Below, piece by piece: positions 1 to 6,452 of a DNA stretch of 6,576 nt. Position numbers and translations under genes: made by a program. The stretch is from assembly GCA_007120915.1 (NCBI GenBank), contig SKMT01000329.1, positions 1 to 6,576 of the forward strand, in the 5' to 3' direction. Source of the DNA: Myxococcales bacterium. Its GTDB lineage: Bacteria; Myxococcota_A; Bradymonadia; Bradymonadales; Bradymonadaceae. Position 1 is the stretch's first letter. Each line of letters begins with the position of its first letter. Under the pieces are notes generated by a model, which was given only the letters and a program-made list of their open reading frames with translations, ran no database searches and was not told where the DNA came from.

Positions 1-1
1 A

Positions 2-1513
2 ACGGTGGCAGGGCTGTCGGCAGACGAAACGCAGTTGATCCTGGCGGTTGCCGACGGACGGTCGCCAAACAGCATCGGGATGACCTGCACGGAGCTGGGC
101 CAACTGATGGCGGACCTGGGAGCGCACAACGCGTTGAACCTCGACGGAGGAGGCTCGACGACGATGTGGCGAAGTGGTGTGGGGGTGGTGAACACGCCGT
201 CGGACGGAACGGAGCGCACCGTTGCGAACCACCTGGCGGTGATCGCCGATGGGTCGAGCCCGGCGATGTCGTGCCCTCAGTTCGACATTCCTGTCGATGT
301 GGGCGTCGTCGACGGGGATGTGGTCAACACCGACGGGGGGCGCGACGGTGTGCCCGATGTCTTCGTGGGCGATGAATTTCAGGTTGAGATGGTGATCACC
401 AACGCATCGGCGGCGACGATTCGCGATGTGTGGGCGCAGTACTCGTTGGACCATCCCGGTGTCGAGGCTGTGGACTACACCATCTATTCTGACCACCCGG
501 CCCACGACCAGCAGAGCTGGGAGGTCAACGACGCCAACGATGCACCGGAAAACCCGGACGGCGCACAGTTGGGCGACGACGGAGTGCTGAATCTGTACGC
601 CTTCAGCCCCGGAGAGTCGAAGCGGATTCTGGTTGAGATGGAGGCTGTCGATCCCGGATTCGGGACCGCCGATGACGCTCGCCTGCAGGGATGGATGCAC
701 AGCATCGAACAGATCTACGGGGTGCAGGATCAGTTCGGCGACGGCCCCGACATTAATCGGGTGGGTGATCTGCTGGAATCTGCCGGCGACGTGGACGTGC
801 TCACCCGGGATTACTGGCATTTTTCGGGGCCCGAAGACAACCAGTACGAGGGGTGGCGAAGCTGTGGAGGCGACACCGACGGGCTGAGTGTCGACACCGA
901 CGCCGGGGCGCTGGTTGTGGGAGGCGACGATAGGTGTGTGGAGTCGCCGCAGTGGACCAGCGTCGCTGCTGACGACTACGACGAAGTCGTCGTGCAGACC
1001 GAAGCGGCGAGCCCCGAAGAGTGGATTGTACAGTGGGAGGGGAGCGATACCGGACAGGTTGAGTACTCGACGGGAGGGGAGGAGACGACGGTGTTCCCAG
1101 TAGGCGACGACCAGGGTTGGGAAGGAACAGTGGATCGGCTCCAACTGGAGGCTCCGGGGGCTGACGAGGTGGTCATCGACGCGGTGTTCGTGCAGTCGTC
1201 GGCCAACGAGACGACGTCGACGCCACATCTCGATTATGTCGACAGTGGTGAGTCAGGCCCGGTCGACGAGAATGGTGACAGTGACGATGAGGGTGACGAA
1301 GGGGGAGACGATGCTGGGGTGCCCGCAGATGCAGCCGATGGAGGTGCATCGGACGAGGAGCCTGAGGTCGGGACGGGATGTGCCTGCAGTGCGGGGCCGA
1401 CCGGTGGTTTTTCGGTGTGGCTGGTGGTGGTGCTGGCCCTTGTGGGATGGCGTTATTTCTCAATGGGCCGGGCACGCGACGAGTCCGGTGGTTGCAGCGG
1501 GGAATTCGTCTGA
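2..1513 (+). CDS. Phosphodiester glycosidase (NAGPA/DUF2233-type) surface protein, 5'-truncated, with MYXO-CTERM-like tail
   Basis: The reading frame is open from the left edge, so the true start is outside; the GTG at base 5 lies inside conserved domain sequence. Counting that codon as residue 1, residues 1-80 match the C-terminal half of the phosphodiester glycosidase family (human NAGPA, bacterial DUF2233): an ADGR motif (16-19), a GMT..ELGQLM helix, the hallmark NLDGGGSTTM (45-54) and PSDGTER. Family members cleave sugar phosphodiesters, but the substrate here is unknown. Residues about 90-270 look like a beta-rich module. Residues about 271-398 resemble a jelly-roll with Trp/Tyr-rich strands, perhaps carbohydrate-binding. 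An Asp/Glu/Gly linker (about 412-455) leads to GCAC (458-461), a hydrophobic helix (about 468-482) and basic residues, as in MYXO-CTERM sorting tails. The protein is therefore probably exported and surface-anchored. About 20 residues follow the helix, a long tail for such signals, and R483 onward overlaps the convergent gene. The glycosidase call is solid; the later domains are inferred. Confidence 0.85.
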   Translation, partial: TVAGLSADETQLILAVADGRSPNSIGMTCTELGQLMADLGAHNALNLDGGGSTTMWRSGVGVVNTPSDGTERTVANHLAVIADGSSPAMSCPQFDIPVDVGVVDGDVVNTDGGRDGVPDVFVGDEFQVEMVITNASAATIRDVWAQYSLDHPGVEAVDYTIYSDHPAHDQQSWEVNDANDAPENPDGAQLGDDGVLNLYAFSPGESKRILVEMEAVDPGFGTADDARLQGWMHSIEQIYGVQDQFGDGPDINRVGDLLESAGDVDVLTRDYWHFSGPEDNQYEGWRSCGGDTDGLSVDTDAGALVVGGDDRCVESPQWTSVAADDYDEVVVQTEAASPEEWIVQWEGSDTGQVEYSTGGEETTVFPVGDDQGWEGTVDRLQLEAPGADEVVIDAVFVQSSANETTSTPHLDYVDSGESGPVDENGDSDDEGDEGGDDAGVPADAADGGASDEEPEVGTGCACSAGPTGGFSVWLVVVLALVGWRYFSMGRARDESGGCSGEFV

Positions 1514-3156
1514 AGGTAGTCGATGAGTGCATCCAGATCGCGGGGGCCTTCGCTGCGCTCGGAGCCATCCTCAAGCAGATCGAATCCGTGGCCGCCGTCG
1601 GCGAGAAAGTCGTTGACCGTCACTGAATAGGGTTCATCGGGGTCGATGGGCTCGCCGTGAAGTTGCAGCGAGTCGGAGACGACCCGGTAGTCGATGTCGG
1701 CGTCAGGATCGAACCGGTAGGAAAACCCCTGGGAGACGTTAAGTTGGCGAACTTTCACGTCATCGCCGTCGGTCTGCCACTGTTGGTTTAGCAACGCCCG
1801 GAGTTGTTCGCCGGTGAGCGTGACGGTGACCAGGGGGTCGTTGAATGGCTGGGCGTACAGCAGTTTGTTGTAGGTGATGGTGCCGGCGTCGAGTCCGGCG
1901 TCGACACAGCCGGGAGCGACGAAAGCGACATCGGCGTCGGTGGCCTCGCGCATGGCGTCGGCGACGAGCCGGCCCATTGGGGAGGGAACAGCGTCGTCCT
2001 CGTCGCTTCGAGGGGCGTCGCCGGTAAGTTCGCCGATCTCGCGGTTGCGAAGTTCGTCTCGTAGCTCCGTGTATTCGTCGACCATCTCTTCGATCTCTTC
2101 GTGGGGGGCGATGTCGTTTCGCACCGGGTGTTGATTCGCCTCGGCGTCGACGAGTCCTCCCTCGACGGGGTCGACGTGAAGGTCGATAGAGGTGATGACC
2201 CGCGAGGAGTTGTCGGCCTGAGTGACGAGCATGTCGGAAAACTCGCAGATGTAGGGGCGGTGGGTGTGCCCGCTGATGATGATGTCGACGTCGTCGGGCA
2301 TCTGTTCGGCGATGTCGACGATGGGACCGTCGACGTCGGCGCAGTCGGCGATGTGTTGCGGTTCGGCGTCAGGGCGGCCGCCCTGGTGGATGACGGCGAT
2401 GACCACGTCCACCCCTTCATCGTGCAACTCGGGAAGAATGTGTTGCATGGTCTCGACTTCGCCGTGGAATTCGATGTCTTCGACGGTGCGCTCGGCCACG
2501 TGGTCGGGGGTCTGTTCGAGGGTCATACCGACGTAGCCGATGCGTACGTCGCCGTATTCGCCGATGTGATAGGGCGGGGCAATCGACTCGTCGCTGTCGC
2601 GCCAGGTGACGTTGGCGGCGAGCAGCTCGAAGTTCATCCCGGAAAGGCTGCGATCATCGCCGTAGTCCCCGGCGGGCTCGCCGCCGTCTTTCAGCCGCAT
2701 CAGTTCGTCGACACCGCGGCCGAATTCGTGATTGCCCACGGCGGCGATGTCCAGGCCCATGGCGTTGAATACCTCCACGGTGGTCTCTTCGTAGAAGAGC
2801 CGGGAGATGTCTGAGGAGTCACCGATCAGGTCGCCGGCGTGCAGGAAGGTGGAGTGCTGTTGGCCGTCGCGCAGCTCGTCGACGACGGCCGCCATGTAGG
2901 CGGCGCCGCCGACGACGATGTCCTCTTCGTCTTCGGTGGTGACCTGTCCGGTCGAGGGGGCGAGGTGGCCGTGGACGTCGCTGGCGGCGATCAGGCGTAC
3001 GTCCGCAGGCTCGCGGTCGTCATCATCCGGTGGGTCGGGAGAGTCGGTGCCGCAACTGGCCAGCGTTGCCGCTGTTGCGGCCAGTGCCACCGCGGCTGCC
3101 ACGGTGAGCACCGCCAGGGTACGCAGCAAAGACTCTCCAACTGCTGTGTTGTTCAT
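1453..3156 (-). CDS. UshA/5'-nucleotidase-family metallophosphoesterase lipoprotein
   Basis: This 567-residue protein has a lipoprotein signal peptide: a hydrophobic Ala/Val stretch ending in lipobox LASC with C35, then an Asp/Pro linker. The N-terminal metallophosphoesterase domain (about 52-345) keeps every expected metal ligand motif: SDVHGH (D60, H62), GDLIGD (D109), GNHEF (N142, H143), VIHQGG (H257) and SGHTH (H297, H299). The C-terminal 5'-nucleotidase domain (about 370-545) shows SPMGRLVADAM, TITY, QPFNDPLV.VTLTGEQL and NDFLADGGHGF. Family enzymes hydrolyse nucleotides or UDP-sugars in the periplasm or at the cell surface using two metal ions. The usual NxGGxR substrate motif reads PGCVD here (415-419), so the arginine that contacts substrate in UshA is an aspartate, and specificity is uncertain. 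I chose the ATG at 3156 over the one at 3264 because it has a strong GGGGGAG ribosome binding site and puts the signal peptide at the N-terminus. The 3' end overlaps the convergent glycosidase gene by 61 bp. Confidence 0.93.
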   Translation of the reverse strand: MNNTAVGESLLRTLAVLTVAAAVALAATAATLASCGTDSPDPPDDDDREPADVRLIAASDVHGHLAPSTGQVTTEDEEDIVVGGAAYMAAVVDELRDGQQHSTFLHAGDLIGDSSDISRLFYEETTVEVFNAMGLDIAAVGNHEFGRGVDELMRLKDGGEPAGDYGDDRSLSGMNFELLAANVTWRDSDESIAPPYHIGEYGDVRIGYVGMTLEQTPDHVAERTVEDIEFHGEVETMQHILPELHDEGVDVVIAVIHQGGRPDAEPQHIADCADVDGPIVDIAEQMPDDVDIIISGHTHRPYICEFSDMLVTQADNSSRVITSIDLHVDPVEGGLVDAEANQHPVRNDIAPHEEIEEMVDEYTELRDELRNREIGELTGDAPRSDEDDAVPSPMGRLVADAMREATDADVAFVAPGCVDAGLDAGTITYNKLLYAQPFNDPLVTVTLTGEQLRALLNQQWQTDGDDVKVRQLNVSQGFSYRFDPDADIDYRVVSDSLQLHGEPIDPDEPYSVTVNDFLADGGHGFDLLEDGSERSEGPRDLDALIDYLQTNSPLQPPDSSRARPIEK

Positions 3157-3163
3157 CTGCAAA

Positions 3164-3170
3164 CTCCCCC
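3164..3170 (-). promoter_or_regulatory. Shine-Dalgarno site of the nucleotidase lipoprotein gene
   Basis: On the minus strand this reads GGGGGAG, 7 nt before the ATG at 3156. It decides the start, because the longer reading frame from 3264 would add 36 non-hydrophobic residues ahead of the signal peptide. Confidence 0.75.
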
Positions 3171-3251
3171 GGTGTAGGCGACGGTCGAACTGCTCTGGTG
3201 GGGGGATGTGAGAAGAAAAACTACGCACCTGTGAGCACAGACAAAGAGAGT

Positions 3252-3280
3252 TTGTTGTGCGCAAATACTACTGGTATGAT
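3252..3280 (+). promoter_or_regulatory. Predicted sigma70-type extended -10 promoter for the Cys-rich lipoprotein gene
   Basis: A -35-like TTGTTG (3252-3257) is separated by 17 bp from TATGAT (3275-3280), which matches five of six -10 consensus bases. TG at 3272-3273 adds an extended -10 element. Initiation would fall near 3287, giving a leader of about 165 nt before the ATG at 3452. The -35 box is weak (three of six), but spacing and -10 are good. The call is by eye only. Confidence 0.45.
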
Positions 3281-3451
3281 CCGCCTGCCTGCGCCAGGGC
3301 ACTTCCCCCCCCATTGATGCGAGTTGCCGTTGTATGTCGCAAGGAGCAGCATCGAGAAGTCTCCCGGCAGCGCGAAAGTCATACCGCTGAACACTGATAT
3401 CGGCGGTGATGTCGCTTTACGTTGAACATACCAGCAACAAAACGAGTTAAA

Positions 3452-5308
3452 ATGATGACAACCAGGATCACCACTGTTCGCCATCTCTTTGAGCGAGGCT
3501 TTGTGCTCATGGCAGCATGCTTCCTTGTGTTGGCCACCGTCACGGGATGCTCCGAAGAACCCGGTACCGAGCCCGATGCTGGTGACCCCGATCCGGCCGA
3601 CACCGGCGATGCCGGCAGCTCCGATGTGGATGAACCGGAGGACACGGGGCCCGATGACGATGCGGACGTCGAGGAGCCGGAACCGACCTGTGACGACATC
3701 AACTGCTCCAGCACCGAGGTCTGCTACCACGGCAGTTGTTTCGACACCTGTGACAGCGACCTGGATTGCCCGGCAGAAGGCGAGCTGTGCAACGCCGGGC
3801 GCTGCGTCGCAGAGGACTGCAGTGATCTGGACTGTGAAGAAGGCACGGAGTGTTTCCGTGGCCGATGCTACGAAGAATGCGCCCGAAGTTCGGACTGCGA
3901 CACCGGTGGCGGAATCACCTGTGAAGACGGCGCCTGCGTGCCATTGGACGACCAGTGCGAGGGCATCGAATGCTACCAGGTGCGCTGTCCCGATGGGCAA
4001 ACCACCACCGTCACCGGTACGGTGAAGATGCCCTCCGGAGAGTTGCCGGTGGCCGAAGCGACGGTGTTCGTGCCCACCGAGGAACTCGAGGAGCTTCCCG
4101 AGGGGGCGACCTGTGATGACTGTGACGACATGATAACCGGCGAAGCGCTGGTGCAAAACCAGGCCGGTACAGATGGCAAGTTTGAGTTGCCGAACTTCCC
4201 GGTCGCCGAGGATGTGCCGCTGGTGGTGCAACTGGGCAAATGGCGTCGGGAAGTCGAGGTTCCGGAGGTCGACCCCTGTACCTCCACCGAGTTGGACAGC
4301 GAGTATACGCGGCTGCCCAAAAACCAGGACGAAGGCAACATGCCCAGGCTCGCCATCGCCACCGGCAACTGCGACAACCTGGAATGCCTCACCCGCGACA
4401 TCGGCATCGACGAAGACGAGTTCACCACCGATGATGGCGACGGGGCGGTACATCTGTTCCATGGCAACGGCGCCAGCAGCTTCGCTGGCGGCGACCAGTA
4501 TACCGACGGGGAGGACTGGTGGATCGATGCCGACCAGATGCTGGAGTACGACGTGTTCCTCCACTCCTGTGAATGTTCCGAGAACCCGGAGCCCATCGAC
4601 AATGATCTGACGCGCCTGGCCTTCGAGACCTTCCTCAACCAGGGGGGCCGCGCCTTCGTGTCACACTACCAGTACACCTGGTACAAGTACGGCACCCCGG
4701 CGCTTCAGGACATCGCAGAGTGGGATGGGCCCGGGTTCAGCGGGTCCGGCGTCGTGGAGGTGGATACCTCCCATGACGGCGGCCAGGAGATGGAGGACTG
4801 GCTCAACGAGGTCAACGCCCTCGATGGAAGCGGCCAGATGAGCATCAACAATCCCCGCTACTCCGTCAGTTGGGTCGACGAGACACTCACCCAGGACTGG
4901 CTGGTGTATGTCCAGGAGCAGTTGCCGAACTACTTCTCGGCGGAGATGCCGCTGGGAACGACTGCAGGAGAAGATGCCTGTGGCCGGGCCGTATTCTCGG
5001 ATCTGCACGTGTCCAGCGGCTCCAGCCAGCCCTTCCCCAACGGCTGCGTTGGCAACCCGGGGGACCTGGACAACCAGGAGAAAGCGCTGGCCTACATGTT
5101 GTTCGACCTGTCGGGCTGTGACGCCCCCGAATGCGAGCCTGTGGGCTGCGAAGAGGTCAAGGGCGAGTGTGGCATCCACCCCGACACCTGCGGTGGCACC
5201 ATCGACTGTGGTGAGTGCTGTGCCGGTATCGGCGACCGCTGCGAGTCGGACGGCGAGTGCTGCGACGGGTTGTCCTGCAACATGGACATCGAAGAGTGTG
5301 AGCAGTAA
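3452..5308 (+). CDS. Large Cys-rich lipoprotein with carboxypeptidase-regulatory-like and ThuA/GATase-like domains
   Basis: The 618-residue product begins with a basic N-terminus, a hydrophobic core and lipobox VTGC (C33), then an Asp/Glu/Pro linker (about 34-79) of the kind common in Myxococcota surface lipoproteins. Residues 80-179 contain about 18 cysteines in EGF/Dickkopf-like spacing. Residues about 186-275 form a carboxypeptidase-regulatory-like beta domain (VTGTVKMPSGELPVAEATVFVP, LGKWRREVEVP). A segment around 295-345 (RLPKNQDEG, LAIATGNCDNLECL, GIDEDEFTT, HLFHGNG) matches, from memory, a recurrent myxobacterial secreted family. Residues about 365-560 (YDVFLHSCE, NQGGRAFVSHYQY, CGRAVFSDLHVS) suggest a ThuA/class I glutamine amidotransferase-like fold. 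A second Cys cluster (about 556-618) carries GECGIHPDTCGGTIDCGEC. No catalytic activity can be assigned; a surface binding or structural role is plausible. The start is ATG 3452: its upstream GAG is a weak ribosome binding site, and a TTG at 3422 would extend the protein by 10 residues. The gene ends at a strong terminator and appears monocistronic. Confidence 0.88.
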   Translation: MMTTRITTVRHLFERGFVLMAACFLVLATVTGCSEEPGTEPDAGDPDPADTGDAGSSDVDEPEDTGPDDDADVEEPEPTCDDINCSSTEVCYHGSCFDTCDSDLDCPAEGELCNAGRCVAEDCSDLDCEEGTECFRGRCYEECARSSDCDTGGGITCEDGACVPLDDQCEGIECYQVRCPDGQTTTVTGTVKMPSGELPVAEATVFVPTEELEELPEGATCDDCDDMITGEALVQNQAGTDGKFELPNFPVAEDVPLVVQLGKWRREVEVPEVDPCTSTELDSEYTRLPKNQDEGNMPRLAIATGNCDNLECLTRDIGIDEDEFTTDDGDGAVHLFHGNGASSFAGGDQYTDGEDWWIDADQMLEYDVFLHSCECSENPEPIDNDLTRLAFETFLNQGGRAFVSHYQYTWYKYGTPALQDIAEWDGPGFSGSGVVEVDTSHDGGQEMEDWLNEVNALDGSGQMSINNPRYSVSWVDETLTQDWLVYVQEQLPNYFSAEMPLGTTAGEDACGRAVFSDLHVSSGSSQPFPNGCVGNPGDLDNQEKALAYMLFDLSGCDAPECEPVGCEEVKGECGIHPDTCGGTIDCGECCAGIGDRCESDGECCDGLSCNMDIEECEQ

Positions 5309-5334
5309 CGGCCGGGTTGGCTGAGCGAAGTGAC

Positions 5335-5374
5335 GGCGCTGCGGGTGAGTCTCTCACCCGCAGCGCCTTTTTTT
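5335..5374 (+). terminator. Strong intrinsic terminator after the Cys-rich lipoprotein gene
   Basis: A perfect 15-bp GC-rich stem (arms 5335-5349 and 5353-5367) with a 3-nt TCT loop is followed directly by seven T residues (5368-5374). It lies 26 nt after the stop codon. This is a textbook Rho-independent terminator and isolates the downstream gene as a separate transcription unit. Confidence 0.95.
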
Positions 5375-5494
5375 GTCCATGTCGGCGCGCCGTTGTGCGG
5401 GGAGGGGACTGTTGAAAAGAAGTGTAAGCGGTGGGTTCCGGCGACAGAGCTCCGTTCAACGCGGATGCGCCTGGCTGGTCGGTTCAGGCGGGGG

Positions 5495-5506
5495 GCACAT
5501 TTGTGC
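5495..5506. repeat. 12-bp inverted repeat, possible operator half-sites
   Basis: GCACA and TGTGC arms flank a TT spacer (GCACATTTGTGC). It sits about 140 bp before the RQC-HTH start codon and overlaps the weak candidate -35 box. An operator role is an inference from symmetry and position only. Confidence 0.35.
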
Positions 5507-5550
5507 GGGCCCGAAGAGGTCAGTACCGTTACTCGGCTTTACAGGAAAGT

Positions 5551-5597
5551 ACGAAAGATCGGGGGTGGATCTGTCGACAACGAAAGTGTGGGGGGAG
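5551..5597. repeat. Imperfect direct repeat, ACGAAAG followed by a G-run
   Basis: Two 18-bp copies (5551-5568 and 5580-5597) start 29 bp apart and match at 13 of 18 positions. Each begins with ACGAAAG and continues into a G-rich run. A further GAAAG lies at 5545-5549. They are close upstream of a gene for a predicted DNA-binding protein, so they are candidate binding sites. Confidence 0.4.
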
Positions 5598-5609
5598 CGT
5601 TCACTTTCG
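5581..5609. repeat. 8-bp inverted repeat (CGAAAGTG/CACTTTCG) near the RQC-HTH start
   Basis: Perfect arms at 5581-5588 and 5602-5609 are separated by 13 bp. The left arm is also the start of the second direct-repeat copy, so the same GAAAG core appears in both orientations. The dyad ends 35 bp before the start codon. It could be an operator, or a hairpin in the 5' leader. Confidence 0.4.
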
Positions 5610-5633
5610 ACGACAAACCAGACCTGTGAAGAC

Positions 5634-5638
5634 GGGAG
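5634..5638 (+). promoter_or_regulatory. Shine-Dalgarno site of the RQC-HTH gene
   Basis: GGGAG lies 6 nt before the ATG at 5645. This supports that start and argues that the gene is an intact short gene, not the tail of a decayed helicase gene. Confidence 0.7.
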
Positions 5639-5644
5639 AAGACG

Positions 5645-6382
5645 ATGGCAAAAGAGCAACGAAAACCGCATGAAGAGGGAGCAAAACCGCACGGAGAGGG
5701 CGCCGAACCGCCGGACATCGACACGGTAGCACGGATGATTCTGTCCGGTGTAGCGCGTATGGAGGAAGAGTGGGGGGCGCACAAAATCGCGGCCGTGTTG
5801 TGCGGCAGCGAGGCGAGCTGGCTGGTACAGAAGGGGCTCGATGAGCTGTCGGTACACGGGCTGCTCGACCACCTGGCGCAACTGAACGTCATCGCCATGC
5901 TCGGCGCCCTGGAAGACCAGGGGTTGATCCGGCGGGGGCCGCACAAGACGCTGAAGCTGACGCTGACCGGCAGCGCGGTCATGATGGGCAAGCGAGAGTT
6001 GAGCGAGGTGACGCGAACGCTTCTGAAGAAAGCCCGCATTATCCGAACCTACCGCCGGCCCGCCGAGCGGTATGACGTCAACTCCCCGACGGCCCGCAAG
6101 ACGCTGAACATGCTCAGAAGCGGGCTCAGCCCCCGGATGATCGCCGAGAAGCGCGACCTGGTCGAAAGCACCGTCGCCGATCATCTGCTGGCGATGGCCG
6201 ACCACGGAGAGCGCTTCGATCTGACGCGACATCTCGACGTCGAGCTGCTCGAAGAGCTGCGCGAAAAGGCCGCCGGATGGCAGCCCGGTGATGCCATCAA
6301 ACCGATTCGCGAAGCGCTCGACGAAGAGGAGTGCGACTGGGCGAGGCTCAAAATTCATCTGATTCAGGTGTCACGGGAGTAG
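5645..6382 (+). CDS. Stand-alone RecQ C-terminal-like protein (RQC winged helix plus helix-turn-helix), no helicase domain
   Basis: The 245-residue product has no signal peptide and should be cytoplasmic. A charged N-terminus (1-23) is followed by about 24-117 resembling the RQC winged-helix domain of RecQ helicases: MILSGVARMEEEWGAHKIA, a VLCGS motif where RecQ has VLrGs, LDELSVHG where RecQ has LSvyG, then IAMLGALEDQGLIRRG and LKLTLTGSAVMMGK. After a basic linker (118-145), about 146-242 resembles the helicase-associated HTH_40 domain: ARKTLNMLRSGLSPRMIAEKR, ESTVADHLLAMADHGERFDL and a final LKIHLIQVSRE. The DEAD/helicase domains, the four-Cys zinc motif and the HRDC domain are all absent; only two cysteines occur. 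It probably binds DNA, perhaps structured DNA or an operator, or partners another repair protein; this is inference. Its own SD and the upstream terminator show a complete independent gene. Domain identity rests on remembered family patterns. Confidence 0.82.
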   Translation: MAKEQRKPHEEGAKPHGEGAEPPDIDTVARMILSGVARMEEEWGAHKIAAVLCGSEASWLVQKGLDELSVHGLLDHLAQLNVIAMLGALEDQGLIRRGPHKTLKLTLTGSAVMMGKRELSEVTRTLLKKARIIRTYRRPAERYDVNSPTARKTLNMLRSGLSPRMIAEKRDLVESTVADHLLAMADHGERFDLTRHLDVELLEELREKAAGWQPGDAIKPIREALDEEECDWARLKIHLIQVSRE

Positions 6383-6398
6383 CAGCGCGGGAGCGCTG
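6383..6398. repeat. Hairpin immediately after the RQC-HTH stop codon
   Basis: CAGCGC and GCGCTG arms enclose a GGGA loop, which fits the GNRA tetraloop pattern. It starts at the base after the stop codon but has no T-tract, so it is at most a weak terminator or a 3'-end stabilising structure. Confidence 0.4.
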
Positions 6399-6452
6399 GC
6401 GGCCCGCCGGTTCAGCTCCCACGGAGCGATCATTTAGCGGGCTGTCGGTCAT

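Larger units (their letters stand above)
3157..3451. other. Divergent intergenic region between two lipoprotein genes
   Basis: This 295-bp region separates the leftward nucleotidase gene from the rightward Cys-rich lipoprotein gene. It is visibly more AT-rich than the flanking genes. It holds the rightward promoter at 3252-3280 and two short inverted repeats just upstream of it: CTGTG/CACAG (3229-3240) and ACAAA/TTTGT (3241-3255), the second overlapping the -35 box. I see no convincing sigma70 promoter for the leftward gene. An AAGGAG at 3341-3346 has no standard start codon at the right distance. Confidence 0.6.
5375..5644. other. Noncoding region upstream of the RQC-HTH gene, with short dyads
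   Basis: These 270 bp between the terminator and the next start codon show no coding signal I trust. They contain a 12-bp dyad (5495-5506), repeated GAAAG-containing elements (5551-5597) and an 8-bp inverted repeat (5581-5609). I found no good sigma70 promoter; the best candidate, TTGTGC (5501-5506) with 17-bp spacing to TACCGT (5524-5529), is weak. The promoter of the downstream gene must nonetheless lie here, because the terminator blocks read-through. Confidence 0.55.

Noticed and set aside
2101..2814. Plus-strand 237-codon open frame opposite the nucleotidase gene
   Set aside because: The minus strand encodes all metallophosphoesterase motifs here; the plus frame is a low-complexity Val/Asp/Gly translation of high-GC antisense with no recognisable domain.
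3317..3397. 26-codon upstream open frame in the leader of the Cys-rich lipoprotein gene
   Set aside because: It is preceded by a C-rich run with no Shine-Dalgarno sequence, and its peptide has no notable features.
3422..3453. TTGAAC at 3422 with TAAAAT at 3448 as a second promoter
   Set aside because: The spacing is 20 bp and the -10 would overlap the chosen ATG, giving a transcript that starts inside the signal peptide region.
3221..4564. Minus-strand 447-codon open frame opposite the Cys-rich lipoprotein gene
   Set aside because: The plus strand has a lipobox, Cys-rich modules and conserved domain blocks; the minus frame is a GC-driven shadow with no signal peptide or motif.
5492..5507. 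Sigma54-like GG-N10-GC element upstream of the RQC-HTH gene
   Set aside because: Only the GG and GC doublets fit; the CAC block is shifted by one base relative to consensus, and the signal is explained by the GCACA/TGTGC dyad.
5456..6358. Minus-strand 300-codon open frame opposite the RQC-HTH gene
   Set aside because: It runs antisense to a plus-strand gene with SD and RQC/HTH similarity, continues through the noncoding dyad region, and has no recognisable domain.
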